This document shows positions 1 to 10,304 of a stretch of 33,287 bases of DNA, one piece after another. This stretch comes from Prorocentrum cordatum. Its lineage: Eukaryota > Sar > Dinophyceae > Prorocentrales > Prorocentraceae. Where the stretch lies: contig CAUYUJ010007206.1 in NCBI GenBank assembly GCA_963575745.1, positions 15,001 to 48,287 on the forward strand, written 5' to 3'. Made by a program: the position numbers and the translations under genes. Each line of letters opens with the position of its first letter. Position 1 is the stretch's first letter. The notes beneath the pieces were generated by a model that had not been told where the DNA came from, did not search any database, and saw only the letters and a program-made list of their open reading frames with translations.

Positions 1-19
1 CCAGAAGCACACGAAAGGG

Positions 20-815
20 ATGTCAGTCGAGCAATTCGCACAAGCCCCACGGAGGGGAGGTCCCGTTGGGGTCCGCGCACGGCGTCACTCTGGTGGACCG
101 CCCAGGGGCTCACGGACATGGGGACAGTTGCGCAGTTGGCAGCACAGATGGAGAGCGGTCCATCGGATGCAGCAAGCAGGGAAGCGAGGTAGGAGGGAAA
201 AGGCAGGACGGAGCGAACGGCGCAACAGTCGCCACTTGCGCGAGCTTCTGGGAGGTCCAGCGGAGTGACGACCTACGCAGACACAAACGGGACCTGATTT
301 CCCTGGCGGCTGCCAACTGCGCACCCAACGTAAGTTTTGTTTCTGAAGGCGCAACGGAGTGGCGTCCAATACTGAGCAGAACGGAGCATCCTATCACTGG
401 GCAATGCCAATTGCGCAACTGTCGCCCATTCCGCGAATTCTGGGAGGTATGGCGGCGCGACGTCCTATATGGACCCTAACGGGGCTTCCATCCGGGAGGC
501 GCTGCCATCTGCGCAACCGTCGCATCTTTCGTGGGCTTCTGGGAGGTCCAGCGGCGCGTCGTCCTACGCGCAGCCAACTGGGACCTGGCCTCCACAAGCG
601 CTCTCGATTGCGCAACTGTCGCCCCTTCCGTGAGCTCCTGGGGGGTCCAGGAGAGAGACGTCGTGAGCAGACCCATAGGGTCTGCCCCCGTAGGCGCTGC
701 CCACTGCGCAGCCGTCGCCGCTTTGGATCGCAGGCGGCCCTGCCTGGTCCCCTGTTCGTGAGCTCCTGGGAGGTCCAGCGGAGCGACGTCCTGCGCGGAC
801 CCGAGCTGTAGTCAG
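20..815. repeat. degenerate ~100-bp tandem repeat
   Basis: A motif built around TGCGCAACTGTCGCC, then GAGCTCCTGGGAGGTCCAGC, then GACGTCCTGCGCGGACCC recurs. The GGGAGGTCC-type core lies near 250, 442, 541, 641 and 769, so spacing is about 100 bp or a near multiple of it. A further copy at about 60-150 is inverted relative to the others. Long open frames here are by-products of the repeat and show no recognisable protein domain. Confidence 0.7.
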
Positions 816-1098
816 GACGCTGAAGCCAAGACAACTTCGAGCTCAGGAGAGGCTCTGGTTTTCGTAAGGAAACGGACTCTATACACCGACTCTTTTTCCG
901 GCCCTGCACTGACACTTGCACAAAGAATCGGATCCTGGAATATACGGTATCCTGGTGCATACATGTTTCCTTGTTTCCCCCGGGAAACGGGAAAAACAAA
1001 TATTCGCCACACCATCCCGACGTCGTCCCCCAACCCTCAACCAAGTCCTGGGAATTGAAAAACGGCCCGCCACTGGCAATGTATGTGTTCCAGCTTCC
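816..1098. other. intergenic, nothing recognised
   Basis: Ordinary-complexity sequence between the degenerate repeat and the first GGA tract. I see no protein domain, RNA gene or clear repeat beyond a short duplication around 930-955 (GGATCCTGGAATA and GGTATCCTGG). Confidence 0.5.
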
Positions 1099-1300
1099 GA
1101 GGAGGAGGAGGAGGAGGAGGATCAGGAGGAGGGAGCAGGAGGAGAAAGGAGCAGGAAGAGGAGGGAGGAGGAGGAGGAGGAGGAGGAGGAGGAGGAGAGG
1201 AGAGGAGGAGGAGGAGGAGGAGGAGGAGGGAGGAGGGAGGAGGAGGAGGAGGAGGAGGAGGAGGAGGAGGAGGAGGAGGAGGAGGAGGAGGAGGAGGAGG
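1099..1300. repeat. (GGA)n purine tract
   Basis: About 200 bp of near-pure GGA/GAG on the + strand with scattered single-base interruptions. It yields Glu-, Gly- and Arg-rich open frames on + and Ser/Pro/Leu-rich frames on -, none of which should be called as genes. Homopurine strands of this length can form triplex (H-DNA). Confidence 0.95.
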
Positions 1301-2208
1301 GGGCGGCCAATGGCCCTGTGCTCACCGTGTTCCCTGGTGGCATGGCGCAGGGGCCGCCGTCCTCTTCCCCCGCCGCGGGCGCCGCCGCCTCTGCGCAACA
1401 AAAACGGCCACGCGCTCGGGAGCCCCTGGGGGGGTCCGGGGGCGCGACGCCCTGCGCCTGCAGTCGAGTCTCATCTGGCGGCGAGCGAAGGGGGGGAAGT
1501 GAGAAGGCGAAGGCCTTCGCAGAAGGCGGCGGTGCTTCTCGGGAGCCCTCGCGCCCGAGAGGTTCTCTACGTCTTCGGGGAGGGCCCAGAGAACATCTCA
1601 GAAGGCCGGGGGCCTCCTGGAGCTCGGGAGCTCCTGGGAGGTCCAGCGGCGTGACGCTCTGCGCCTACAAACAAATATCATCTGGCGCCGTTTCATACAT
1701 GGGACGCACAGAGACAGACTGGTACTATATGTCCTCCTTGGAGGCGCGCGTCCGACCCGAACAAATGGTATACCCATCCTGTAGTAGATCGTTTCCCGAG
1801 CGGTGTGGCCAGAAAGCGCCCGCCACGACGTATATACGACAAGACTTCTTGGTGCGCGCGTCGCCCCTGGGGGGGGGGGGGGGGCGGCGCACACATAGTA
1901 TCAGTATGAAGGGGTGGCGCCGAGCTTCGCGGGGGCATGCGATGCACGGGGCCCCCGTGCGGATGGCACCAGGGGCGAACTCCCTCGCCACCGGCAGGCG
2001 GGACAAGGCGCCCCTTTCAGGCGCTCCCTCGCCACATATGGCCCCGCTGATGCTGCCACTTTGCCGCAGACACCGCTGGGCACGACGCCGAGCAATCAGC
2101 TCTGACCACCCCCGAGGTCCCCCGCGTCGCCGCGGCGCCGCGCACGTCCAGAGCGCGGGACCAAAGGGGGGGAGGGGGATAGGCCCGCACGGAGAGGCGA
2201 AGGGAACG
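1301..2208. other. intergenic with dispersed repeat copies and poly-G run
   Basis: No gene recognised. Near 1418-1463 and 1614-1668 the GAGCTCCTGGGAGGTCCAGC motif of the 20-815 repeat recurs, so that family is dispersed as well as tandem. A run of 16 G lies at 1869-1884. Confidence 0.5.
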
Positions 2209-2953
2209 GAGGAGGAGGAGGAGGGGGAGGACGAGGAGGAGGAGGAGGAAGGGGAGGAGGAGGAGAGAGGAGGAGGAGGAGGAGGAGGAGGAGGGAGGAG
2301 GAGGAGGAGGAGGAGGAGGAGGTGGAGGGGGAGGAGGGGGAGGAGGAGGAGGAGGAGGAGGAGGAGGAGGGGAGGGGGAGGAGGAGGAGGAGGAGGAGGA
2401 GGAGGAGGAGGAGGAGGAGGAGAGGAGGCGGAGGAGGAGGACGAGGAGGAGGAGGAGGGGAGGAGGAGGAGGAGGAGGAGTAGGAGGAGGAGGAGGAGGA
2501 GGAGAGGGAGGAGGAGGGGGAGAGGAGAAGGAGGAGGAGGAGGAGGAGGAGGAGGGAGGAGGAGGAGGAGGAGGGGGAGGAGGAGGAGGAGGAGGAGGGA
2601 GGAGGAGGAGGAGGAGGAGGAGCAGGAAGAGGAGGAGGAGGAGGAGGAGGAGGAGTGAGGAGGGAGGAGGGGGGCGGAGAGGTGGAGGGGGAGGAGGAGG
2701 CGGAGGAGGAGGGAGGATGGGGGAGGGGGGAGGAGGAGGAGGAGGAGGAGGAGGAGGAGGAGGAGGAGGAGGAGGAGGAGGAGGAGGAGGGGAGGAGGAG
2801 GAGGAGGAGGAGGAGAGGGAGAGGAGGAGGGGGAGGAGGAGGGGGAGGAGGAGGAGGAGGAGGAGGAGGAGGAGGAGAGAGGAGGAGGAGGAGGAGGAGG
2901 AGGAGGAGGAGGAGGGGAGGAGGAGGAGGAGGAGGAGGAGGAGGAGGAGGAGG
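2209..2953. repeat. (GGA)n purine tract, ~745 bp
   Basis: Longest GGA tract on the left side, almost purely purine on +. Interruptions (GGGGGA, GCGGAG, GTGGAG) are unevenly spread. Multi-hundred-residue open frames across it are low-complexity artefacts. Confidence 0.95.
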
Positions 2954-4424
2954 TGGGGATAGGGGTGGGAGTGCAGGCAACCACATATGCGCAACCTGCC
3001 CCTGCAGGGGCAGAGTTTGAAAAACGCCGGCCAGCGCTCGGAAATTCGAAGGGCGTCTGCAGCTGGGTGAACCCCACCAGGGGTACATGATTCTCGGATG
3101 CCCCGGCGTCGGCTGGACCCGCAGGCGCAGGGTTCGCAAGTGGTCGCAGAGTGAAAAAAACGGCGAAGGGGCGGGGTCCAAACCACGGCCTCGGACAGCG
3201 GGCGAGCGTGGACCCTGGGAAAAGTCCAGTACCTAGGCCACATGACTTCGCGCATCGCGCCCCGCGATGCGCGGGGCGCGATCATCTTCGCGCCTCGCGC
3301 GAGATTCGCATGGTCCTCTCGGGAGAAGGGGCAGGCGCTCTGGCCCAGACCGCGACGCGCGAAGCGCGGCTATCTTCGCGCCCCCGCGGGTGACCTAGGG
3401 GACACGCATGTGGCGGAGTCTGCGGCCGGGTGCAAAATGGGAGGGATGCGCCTCTCTGGTGGAACAGGGGTGATTGTAGGAGTGGTCGTTGCCCTGAGGA
3501 TCGAAGACCTCCATCCTGGAAGTCGGGCCTCCATTCTGGAGGCGGAGAGCCTCCAGGATGACGGAGAGAGGCCTTCCGAGTGGAGGCCGGGCCTCCAATC
3601 TGAAGTTTTTTGACCCTCTGGATGTCTTCCCAGCGGGCTTCCCAAGGGAGGCGGCAAGAGGACGCCTCGAGCAGCCCCCCGGTGACCGTCGCAGAGGGCC
3701 GAACCACGCCCTGCTCCCGACCAGGATCTGCTCCAGGCCGGCCCTCGGTCGGATATCTCCCGGGGAATCACCCGTGGCCAGCTCTCCGAGCCGCGTCCTG
3801 CCGTGGGGACGAGAATCCTCCAGCCGCGTCCTGCCGTGGAGACGAGAGCCCTCCATGAACGCCCGGAAGCCTCCAAGACGACGCCGTCGACGTCGCCCCT
3901 TCACGCGCGCCCACACCCCACACCACAACCCACGCCGTGGCCCACGCCCACGCCGCTGGCCTGGTGCACCCCAGGCGTGTCGTAGAGGCTCGAGTACACG
4001 CGGGAGGTGACCGACTTCCGGAAGGCCCGCAACGGGATGATGCCCAGAGTCGTCCCGGGCATGCTCGAGACTAGCGGCCTGGTGACCTCATCGACCTCTG
4101 GGGGCGGCCCACGTGCTTCGAGTTCTGGACGATCAAAACCCTCCCCCCCGCCCCCCACCGAGTAAGCCTTGGCCCCGCCAGCCGCCCAGTGGGGATTGCT
4201 GCTATCTCCTTCGGGTTTCGCAGCACCCGTCCCAGCCTAGGTGGGGCACGTTGGGAGAGCTGCCAGGGTCCAGGTCGGGGTAGGGACGACTTCTCAGGCG
4301 TGGGGGAGGTGGACCGTGTGCCCAGACCTCCGTGGTCCAGTCTTCGGACACCAGGACCGCCAAAAAACGACCCATGGTAAAACACCGTCCAACAGCAGGA
4401 AATCCTCCTCCCGCTCATCATCCT
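2954..4424. other. intergenic with small local repeats
   Basis: No recognisable gene. Local structure includes a GC-rich palindrome (listed separately), a cluster of GGCCTCCA/TGGAGGC motifs at about 3500-3605 in both orientations, and a ~35-bp direct repeat at about 3783-3855 (AGCCGCGTCCTGCCGTGG seen twice). The open frames at 3282-4158 on both strands are Arg/Pro-rich and match no family I know. Confidence 0.5.
3254..3282. repeat. perfect GC-rich palindrome
   Basis: ATCGCGCCCCGCG (3254-3266), spacer ATG, then its exact reverse complement CGCGGGGCGCGAT (3270-3282): a 13-bp perfect stem with a 3-base spacer. No neighbouring gene suggests a role. Confidence 0.9.
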
Positions 4425-4475
4425 TCTCCTCCTCCTCCTCCTCCTCCTCCTCCTCCTCCTCCTCCTCCTCCTCCT
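4425..4475. repeat. (CTC)n pyrimidine tract
   Basis: About 50 bp of near-perfect TCC repeat on +, the opposite strand polarity to the tracts at 1.1 and 2.2 kb. It is followed by a short CAG/CAA-rich stretch. Confidence 0.9.
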
Positions 4476-4505
4476 CAGCAGCAGCAGTAACAGCAACTGC
4501 AGCAG

Positions 4506-4760
4506 AGAGCCCCTGAGGCACCCAAGAAGGCACCAAAACGGCCTCAAGAGTGACCCAAGAGGGCCCCAAGAGAGACCTGCAGGCCTCCAAAATAAGCCCA
4601 AGTCTTCAGGAGGATCCCGATAGAGCCCAAGATGGCCCCGAAGTGTCTCCAAAGGGGTTCTCATGGCGTGACTGCATGCTGTTACGCATCCCTGATCAGA
4701 GCAACACGCCTGGCGATTGTTTTTGGATGGGCTGGTGGGGATATGCGAAACGTCGAGCAT
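4506..4760. repeat. dispersed repeat, copy 1 (CCAAGA array plus 40-bp tail)
   Basis: A degenerate array of CCAAGAGGGCCCC-like 12-mers is followed at about 4710-4757 by a tail containing GGATGGGCTGGTGGGGATA and GCGAAACGTC. The same order, array then tail, occurs at 10305-10660, so this is a two-part dispersed repeat. Confidence 0.6.
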
Positions 4761-6464
4761 GCGTTTCGTTGACTCCAATTGCCTTTTCGCACTGCCGCCT
4801 CCAACGGACCCTCGGGACGCCTCAGTGGCCCCGGGGATCGACAGGAAGAGGGCCGCACAGGGGTGCCCAGACCCCAGACCTCCAGAGTGTAGGCCCAGCC
4901 TACCTCTGGCAAGAGCTGCTGCTCCTCTGTGCTCCTGCATGGCTGGACCTCGCTCCACCCCCATTGGGACACCGCTGACCCCGAGGTCGGGATACATGAT
5001 CAGACGTCCTCTGCGTCGGGTTTCGAAGCATTCCCTGGCCCATTGCGGGCGGCAAAAAAGTGTGCTGCTGATTCATGGAAACCACAAGGCTCGACCGCCA
5101 AGATGGAGGTTCGATCCTCTGTGAGCGACGCGGTTGTTGAGAACCAGAAAGCCAGTTGAACATAGGACGCGACCAAGCTCGCTCACTTCCGCCCCAGACC
5201 TCTGCTGACGCTTTGAAGCAATACAAATAAGAGACTTTTCTCGAGTTGTCGGTGTCCCCGGGTGGCCGTTTTCGGGTTCCAGGCCATCTGAAAACAATCG
5301 GGGACGAAAAGCTGGCTCTGGCAAGCAAAGTACCACCAGCCGTGAGGACCGCGACGTTAGATTTCTGGGATAGCGTCCACCGTTTCCCCTTGGATGCCAA
5401 GGGGGTGCACACGCTGAAGGGCAACCTGCAGGGGGGACACCGGCTCAGTGGGGGGGCATCGATCTGGAATCGACGATACATCGCGGATAGATCGGCGATT
5501 GGCCCGACAACGAAACCGCTCGTTCTTGGACGGAGTGAGCTCTCGGGCCCCATATCGACGATGCATCGACGATTGGAGGCCGATGCACCCCCCCGAACCT
5601 ATACCCTATACCCACCCTTGACGTTACCCCTTGTCATGCACAGGAGGCGATTGAAATCGCACCTGCCTAGCCGCAACGCGCGCCTCCTTTCCTCGCGCGC
5701 GCCGCACAGCCCGTGTCTAACCTCTCTGCTGGCAGGGCTGCACGGGCCCTTTCTCGGTGGGAGAGGGAGCGCGCTGCGGAGCGCTGCAGGGGTGCAACAT
5801 CGGCAGCGCTCGGCCACACTGCTCTGCAGGCAACCCTAAGATCCGACGTTGCCAAGACAGAATCGGGCGGCGCGCACAAGGGGGCAGGGGGAGGGGGGAG
5901 GGCTTCTTAGAAGCAGGCTGCTTCTTAGAAGGCGCCGCCCTTACACCTACACCCCGGGGGGATGGGGGAGGTGCTTGGGCGCTGCTTGCTGGAGAGGGCA
6001 GCGAACGGGGGGCAGGGAAGGTGCACCTCTCGGCGTCCACCTGCGGGGCCCCAGAGGGCCCCCTTGGGGCCCGCTGCTCGCGTTCTGATCCAGACTCGGG
6101 GCGATTCCAAGTCGTGGCGGCGAGGGCCTCCCCGGAGGCCCGGCACACGAGCCGAGGGCACGGCAGTCTGGATGACCTTGTCCTCCTCTGACCTCGATGC
6201 TCCCCCGCGTGCGCCGCGCCCCCATTACGAGGCGCCCGACGTGCGCGGAGACGGGGCCCCGCGCCAGTGGGCACACCGCCCGGTGAGTCGTCCAGAAGCT
6301 CATATTTGGGCACTGTTTCGGCTGCCCGTGGTGCATCTCCAGCACGTCGACGATCCCGCGCGATATTTGAAACGAAACCATGCCCAGGATCCAGTCCGAC
6401 AGAAACATATCTGGGGTGCCTCTTAGATCTAGCGCGTCTGGAGGATGTAGCGGGCAACGCGGCC
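4761..6464. other. intergenic or intronic, no assigned gene
   Basis: I recognise no protein or RNA gene. The minus-strand frame at about 6200-6425 (peptide beginning MFLSDWILGMVSFQ) has GC-rich third positions and could be a downstream exon of the GTPase gene, but it matches no part of that family I know, so it is left unassigned. Around 5470-5580 are several ATCGACGAT-type small repeats. Confidence 0.35.
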
Positions 6465-6509
6465 GTTCCAGAGCGCTCTGGAACTCTCTGAGAGCGTTCT
6501 GGAACGCTC
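6465..6509. repeat. two adjacent palindromes
   Basis: 6465-6484 (GTTCCAGAGCGCTCTGGAAC) is a perfect 20-bp palindrome. 6492-6509 is GAGCGTTC, TG, GAACGCTC, an 8-bp inverted repeat with a 2-base spacer. Both share the GAGCG/TTCTGGAAC vocabulary and lie just downstream, in gene orientation, of the GTPase exon, inside its probable intron. Confidence 0.85.
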
Positions 6510-6595
6510 GGGAACGATTCATCCCAGTCCAAGCCCATCCCGCCCGAATCTTCAAGCCACTCATCCGCTCTGGCCCCATTTGGGCGGCCTTGGAC

Positions 6596-7453
6596 CTTGC
6601 CGTTGGGGTAGCGAGCTTCCAAGTGGTCCAGCATGTTCTGCACGAAGAAAGACTTGCCCGCGTTCGCGGATCCGACCATAACCACGTCGTTGCCCTGCCT
6701 CGCCTTCAGTATCTCGCCGACCGTGTTGCCCACGTTCTTGCCAGTCTGGTTACTCACCAGCTGCACGTCGACGACGCGCTTCAGGCCCCTCTTCAGCAGC
6801 GCGTGCCGCAGCCACGCTTCGACCTTCTCAAGATCTGTTCGCTTGGGGAGCAGGTCCACCTTGGTGGCGACCACGAATATCGGGTTTACCCCGACCATGC
6901 GTCGAATGTTTCGGATAAAAGCCCCGTTGAAGTCCAGCACGTCTATGATGAATACCACGAGGCACCTGCGCTGCCGGATAGCGTACAGCTGTTGCTCCAA
7001 CAGCTCCGCTGGCACCGCGGCTTCGGCGCCGAGCGCCCAGTCCCCGATCACCTCCTTGACAACCGGCTGCAGCTGCACGCCTTTGAGCGTGTCAGAGCAG
7101 CGGCTGCACAGCATCTTGCGGTGCAACTTCTCGTTGTACAGCTCCAGGTAGACCGTGAGGGGAACGTAGCCGACGTTGCCAGAGTCGTGGGTCTGTATCG
7201 GGACGCCGCAGCCGCGGCAGCAGACGACCCTCTCGAGGACCTTGCCAGGCTTGGACATGATGGTGAAACCCTTGGTGACGGGGTCGTCCCGGTGGGGATC
7301 GTAGTGGTTGGGATCCCTCTTGCGCTGCTCGGGCACCATGTCGTAGACGAGCGCCTCGATCTCCTCCTGGGTCGGGCCTGTCGGGGAGCCGACGGGGCCC
7401 GGGGCGAGTCGCTCTGGGGGCCGGTCGGGCTCCGGGGACTGCTCCAGCCGCTC
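6596..7453 (-). CDS. circularly permuted GTPase, YqeH/NOA1 family (partial gene)
   Basis: YqeH-type GTPases assist small-ribosomal-subunit assembly in bacteria and organelles; an organellar role here is inference. About 286 residues are clear. An N-terminal zinc-finger region has CRGCG (about 7200-7235) and CSRC (about 7090-7110) pairs. The GTPase motifs follow in permuted order: G4 TKVD (about 6847-6870), G5-like SNQTGKNV (about 6725-6757), then G1 GSANAGKS (about 6645-6680). G4-G5 before G1 is the family signature. The upstream boundary is placed at a CCTCCCAACAG acceptor and the downstream one at an AAG/GT donor, both by eye. The PGTT (G2) and DxPG (G3) parts and the C-terminal domain are not found, so further exons must lie below 6596 or the gene is broken. 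No start codon is assigned. A CTC-rich tract (7601-7809 in sense) directly upstream is probably intronic. Confidence 0.8.
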
Positions 7454-7600
7454 CTGTTGGGAGGACGCCAGCTCACACCTGCACCCGCCCTGGCTGGGCC
7501 GACCCTGGGCCCAGGATCGGTGTTCACGCCTCCCCGGACATGCTCGCGTCGTGCAGAGAACACGGGGAAGGTTCTGGTCATCTTCGGCGTCTGGGGGCCC

Positions 7601-7809
7601 GAGGAGGAGGAGGAGGAGGAGGAGCAGGAGCAGGAGCAAGAGGAGGAGGAGGGAGGATGAGGAGGAGGAGGCAGGAGGGAGGAGGAGGAAGAGGATGAGG
7701 AAGAGGAGGAGGCAGGAGGAAGGAGGAGGAGGAGGAGGAGGAGGAGGAGCAGGAGCAGGAGCAGGAGGAGCAGGAGGAGCAGAAGGAGCAGCAACAGGAG
7801 GAGGAGGAG
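7601..7809. repeat. (GGA)n tract with GCAGGA interruptions
   Basis: Purine-rich on +, interrupted by GCAGGAGCAGGA blocks. It lies immediately upstream of the GTPase exon in gene orientation, where it would be a pyrimidine tract in the transcript. Confidence 0.9.
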
Positions 7810-7994
7810 AGCTCCAGGGACCCCGTGCTGGAAAAAGCAGGACGTCGCACGTCTGGGTCCACCGCGCCTCCCTGGCCAGGCCAAAGAGGGCGTGCACACC
7901 GACAATGTGCCCAGGACGGGCGGCCATGGTCGGTGCGGGTGGTCAGGTACCCAGAGATCCGACGTTGCAAAAGGAATGCAGCATCGCGACCCCA

Positions 7995-8309
7995 TCACTC
8001 TGCGGCATTCCTCCTCCTCCTCCTCCTCCTCCTGCTCCCTCTCTCCTCCTCCTCCTCCTCCTCCTCTCTCCTCCTCCTCTCCTCCTCCTCCTATCCTCTC
8101 TCTCTCTCTCTCCTCTCCTCCTCCTCTCTCCTCTCCTCCTCCTCCTCCTCCTCCTCCCTCCTCTCCTCCTCTCCTCTCCTCTCCTCCTCCTCTCCTCCTC
8201 CTTACTCCTCCTCCTCCTCCTCCTCCTCCTCTCCTCCTCCTCCTCCTCCTCCCTCCTCCTCCTCCTCCTCCTCCTCCTCCTCCTCCTCCTCCTCCTCACT
8301 CTGCGGCAT
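7995..8309. repeat. (CTC)n tract bounded by a 14-bp direct repeat
   Basis: TCACTCTGCGGCAT at 7995-8008 and again at 8296-8309 exactly brackets about 287 bp of CTC/TCC-rich sequence with CTCTCT patches near 8100-8130. The arrangement resembles a target-site duplication around an insertion, or a duplication followed by expansion. Confidence 0.85.
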
Positions 8310-9015
8310 ATTTTTCGGGCCGGATCGATCTGTGTTGGCCCTGGGGCCCGCGGACGGGCGAAAACGCCCAGTGCGAAAAAAACGCGACGCCGGGATCGCA
8401 GGGTTCACTAGAGGACAGAAAATCCACCCCCATAGCGATCACTCCGACACGCGAAGCCGTTTAACAAACGCACCCCGAGAAGGAATCGAACAGGGCAAGG
8501 CTGTTTAGTAAACGCCCAGGGCCGTTGAGTGAATGCCAATTGTCGGGTCCGGGTGGTTTTTCCTCCCTCGATTAACGTCCACCAGTCCTTGATCTCATCC
8601 AAGTCGTAGACTCGATCCTGGGGAAATCAAAAAGTACCGATACCGCTACTACCTCTCCTGGCGCGCGTTCTGACCAAAATTTCGAGGCGCATCTGGCAGT
8701 GGCGACGAAGGCCTCCCAGGAAGCCCAAAAGGGGAAAGCGAGGTAAGGGTAGAGGTATGGGCACCTTTCCCTCCTCCGAGATCCAGGACCCTCACCTTCG
8801 AGTTGTGCGCTTGGCCGCCCCGCCCTGGGCGCACCGACGGCTTCCTCTCGGCGGCGCGCGGGCGGGGGCAGGGCGAGGCCTGGGGCCGTGGCTGGCCGGG
8901 AGGGCACCCCCTGACCCCACCGAAAGGGCCCAGGGATCCACAAAGAAATAGACACCAGAGGCCAGGATTCCCCATATCCTGTCCACTACTTTCTGGGCTT
9001 TCGTTCCCCCCCCCC
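8310..9015. other. intergenic, nothing recognised
   Basis: No protein family, RNA gene or tandem repeat is recognised. Open frames on both strands at 8570-9026 are Arg/Pro/Gly-rich and lack any known motif. Confidence 0.45.
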
Positions 9016-9180
9016 ACATTTCCCAAATCCCACCAGCCCTCTGGGCGTCGGTGGTTTAGAGCGTTTCCTCTTCCACCCCTCCTTCTTCCCCTTCGGGGAG
9101 GGGTTTACCCCTCCCCCTACCCCCTCCCCACTGACCTGGACAGGGGGGGCCGCGGGTAGTTAGAGCGTCCAAGATGGCCC
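9016..9180 (+). repeat. ~165-bp direct repeat, copy 1
   Basis: Starts near CATTTCCCAAATCCCACCAG and runs through GGGCGTCGGTGGTTTAGAGC and TTCGGGGAGGGGTTTACCCC to AGAGCGTCCAAGATGGCC. It is nearly identical to 10033-10198, about 1.02 kb away in the same orientation. Confidence 0.9.
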
Positions 9181-9960
9181 AACACGGCTCCAAGAGAACC
9201 TCAGGGAGCTCAAAATGACCTCCAAGATGGCTCCAGATAGCACAAGATGCCTCAAGATGGTCCCCATGATGTTCCAAGACGCTCCAAGAGCTTCCCAAAA
9301 CGGTTCCAAGTGCTCACAAGAGCATCACTAGGATGCCTCCAAGAGGCCAAAATGCTTCAAAACCATAGGGAAAATCAATGTTTTTGGTGTTCTCACTTTT
9401 TCGCTTGCGATGCGCATCCGAGGCGTCAAGATGGCTCTAAGATGGCTCAAGATAGCTCCAAAAGGGGCCCAAGAAAGCCCCAAGACGGCACCAAGAGCGG
9501 CAACGAACGCTCCAAGAGCACCCCAAGAGGGGTTCAGAAGGCGATTTTAAAGGCTCTACAAGGGCGACGCTAAAAAATGCTTCCGCTTTCTGTGCCAGAT
9601 CCCCTCCAACATGGCTCTACCAGCGCCTCTGAGGCCTCCAAGAGCGCTTCGAGAGCGCCCCAAACGACGCCCAAGAGGCCTCCAAGAGGCTCACAAGGTC
9701 GTCAAAGATGGGCCAAGACGGCTCCCTGAGAGCCTCGGGAAGCCCAAGACACCTTCCAAGATGGCTGACGATTGCGCGACCTGCCTAAAGATGGCTCCGA
9801 CGATGTTTCAAGACGTTCCAAGACTGCTCCAAAACGATTCCAACAGGCTGGCTCAAGATAGCGCAACCTGCCTCAAGATGGCTCCGCAGATGTTCCAAGA
9901 CGCTCCGAGACCGTCCCAGGACGATTCCAAGTGGCCATATGAGCTCTCCAGGATCCCCTT
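9165..9960 (+). repeat. degenerate CCAAGATGGC-type repeat field
   Basis: CCAAGATGGCTCC, CAAGATGGCTCAAG, CCAAGACGGC and similar 10-14-mers recur irregularly between the two copies of the 165-bp repeat. They are related to the denser array at 10305-10590. Open frames here are Lys/Pro/Arg-rich by-products. Confidence 0.6.
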
Positions 9961-10032
9961 CCCCCTCGCCTACCTATTATTCCTCCTCCGTCATCCCCCT
10001 CCCCTTCTTTGTCTTTTTTCCACATCTTTACA

Positions 10033-10198
10033 ATATTTCCCATAATCCCACCAGCCCTCTGGGCGTCGGTGGTTTAGAGCGTTTCCTCTTCCACCCCTCC
10101 CTCTTCCCCTTCGGGGAGGGGTTTACCCCTCCCCCTACCCCCTCCCCACTGACCTGGACAGGAGGGGCGGGGAGCGGTCAGAGCGTCCAAAACGGCCT
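10033..10198 (+). repeat. ~165-bp direct repeat, copy 2
   Basis: Second copy of 9016-9180, with only scattered substitutions and a small length difference near the AGGGGCGGGGAGCGG end. It too is followed by CCAAAACGGCC-type repeat sequence. Confidence 0.9.
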
Positions 10199-10304
10199 CG
10201 GCGAGGAAGCCAAAATCATTGATTTTACTATGGTTTTGGCCCCATTTTGGCCTTCTGAGGGGGCAGCGCTAATTAGAGCTCCCCTCTTCTTTGATCGATT
10301 TCCT

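Noticed and set aside
916-3285. Very long open frames rich in Glu/Gly/Arg (plus) or Ser/Pro/Leu (minus)
   Set aside because: They run through GGA tracts, where a 3-bp repeat keeps frames open; no domain or start context supports a gene. The same applies to frames at 7.0-8.4, 10.3-11.5 and 26.4-27.9 kb.
4071-5553. Minus-strand open frames of 217 and 308 codons
   Set aside because: Arg/Pro/Gly-rich, no recognisable motif, partly crossing the CTC tract; GC-rich DNA gives such frames by chance.
6305-6345. YELLDDSPGG on the minus strand as the G3 motif of the GTPase
   Set aside because: The frame has AT-biased third positions unlike the true exon and lacks the PGTT motif before it; probably chance.
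9430-10260. Relic dinoflagellate spliced leader (TGGCTCAAG at about 9440, CCATTTTGGC at about 10240)
   Set aside because: Only 9-10 bases agree with the spliced leader as I know it, and the first lies in a CCAAGATGGCTC repeat field where such matches are expected.
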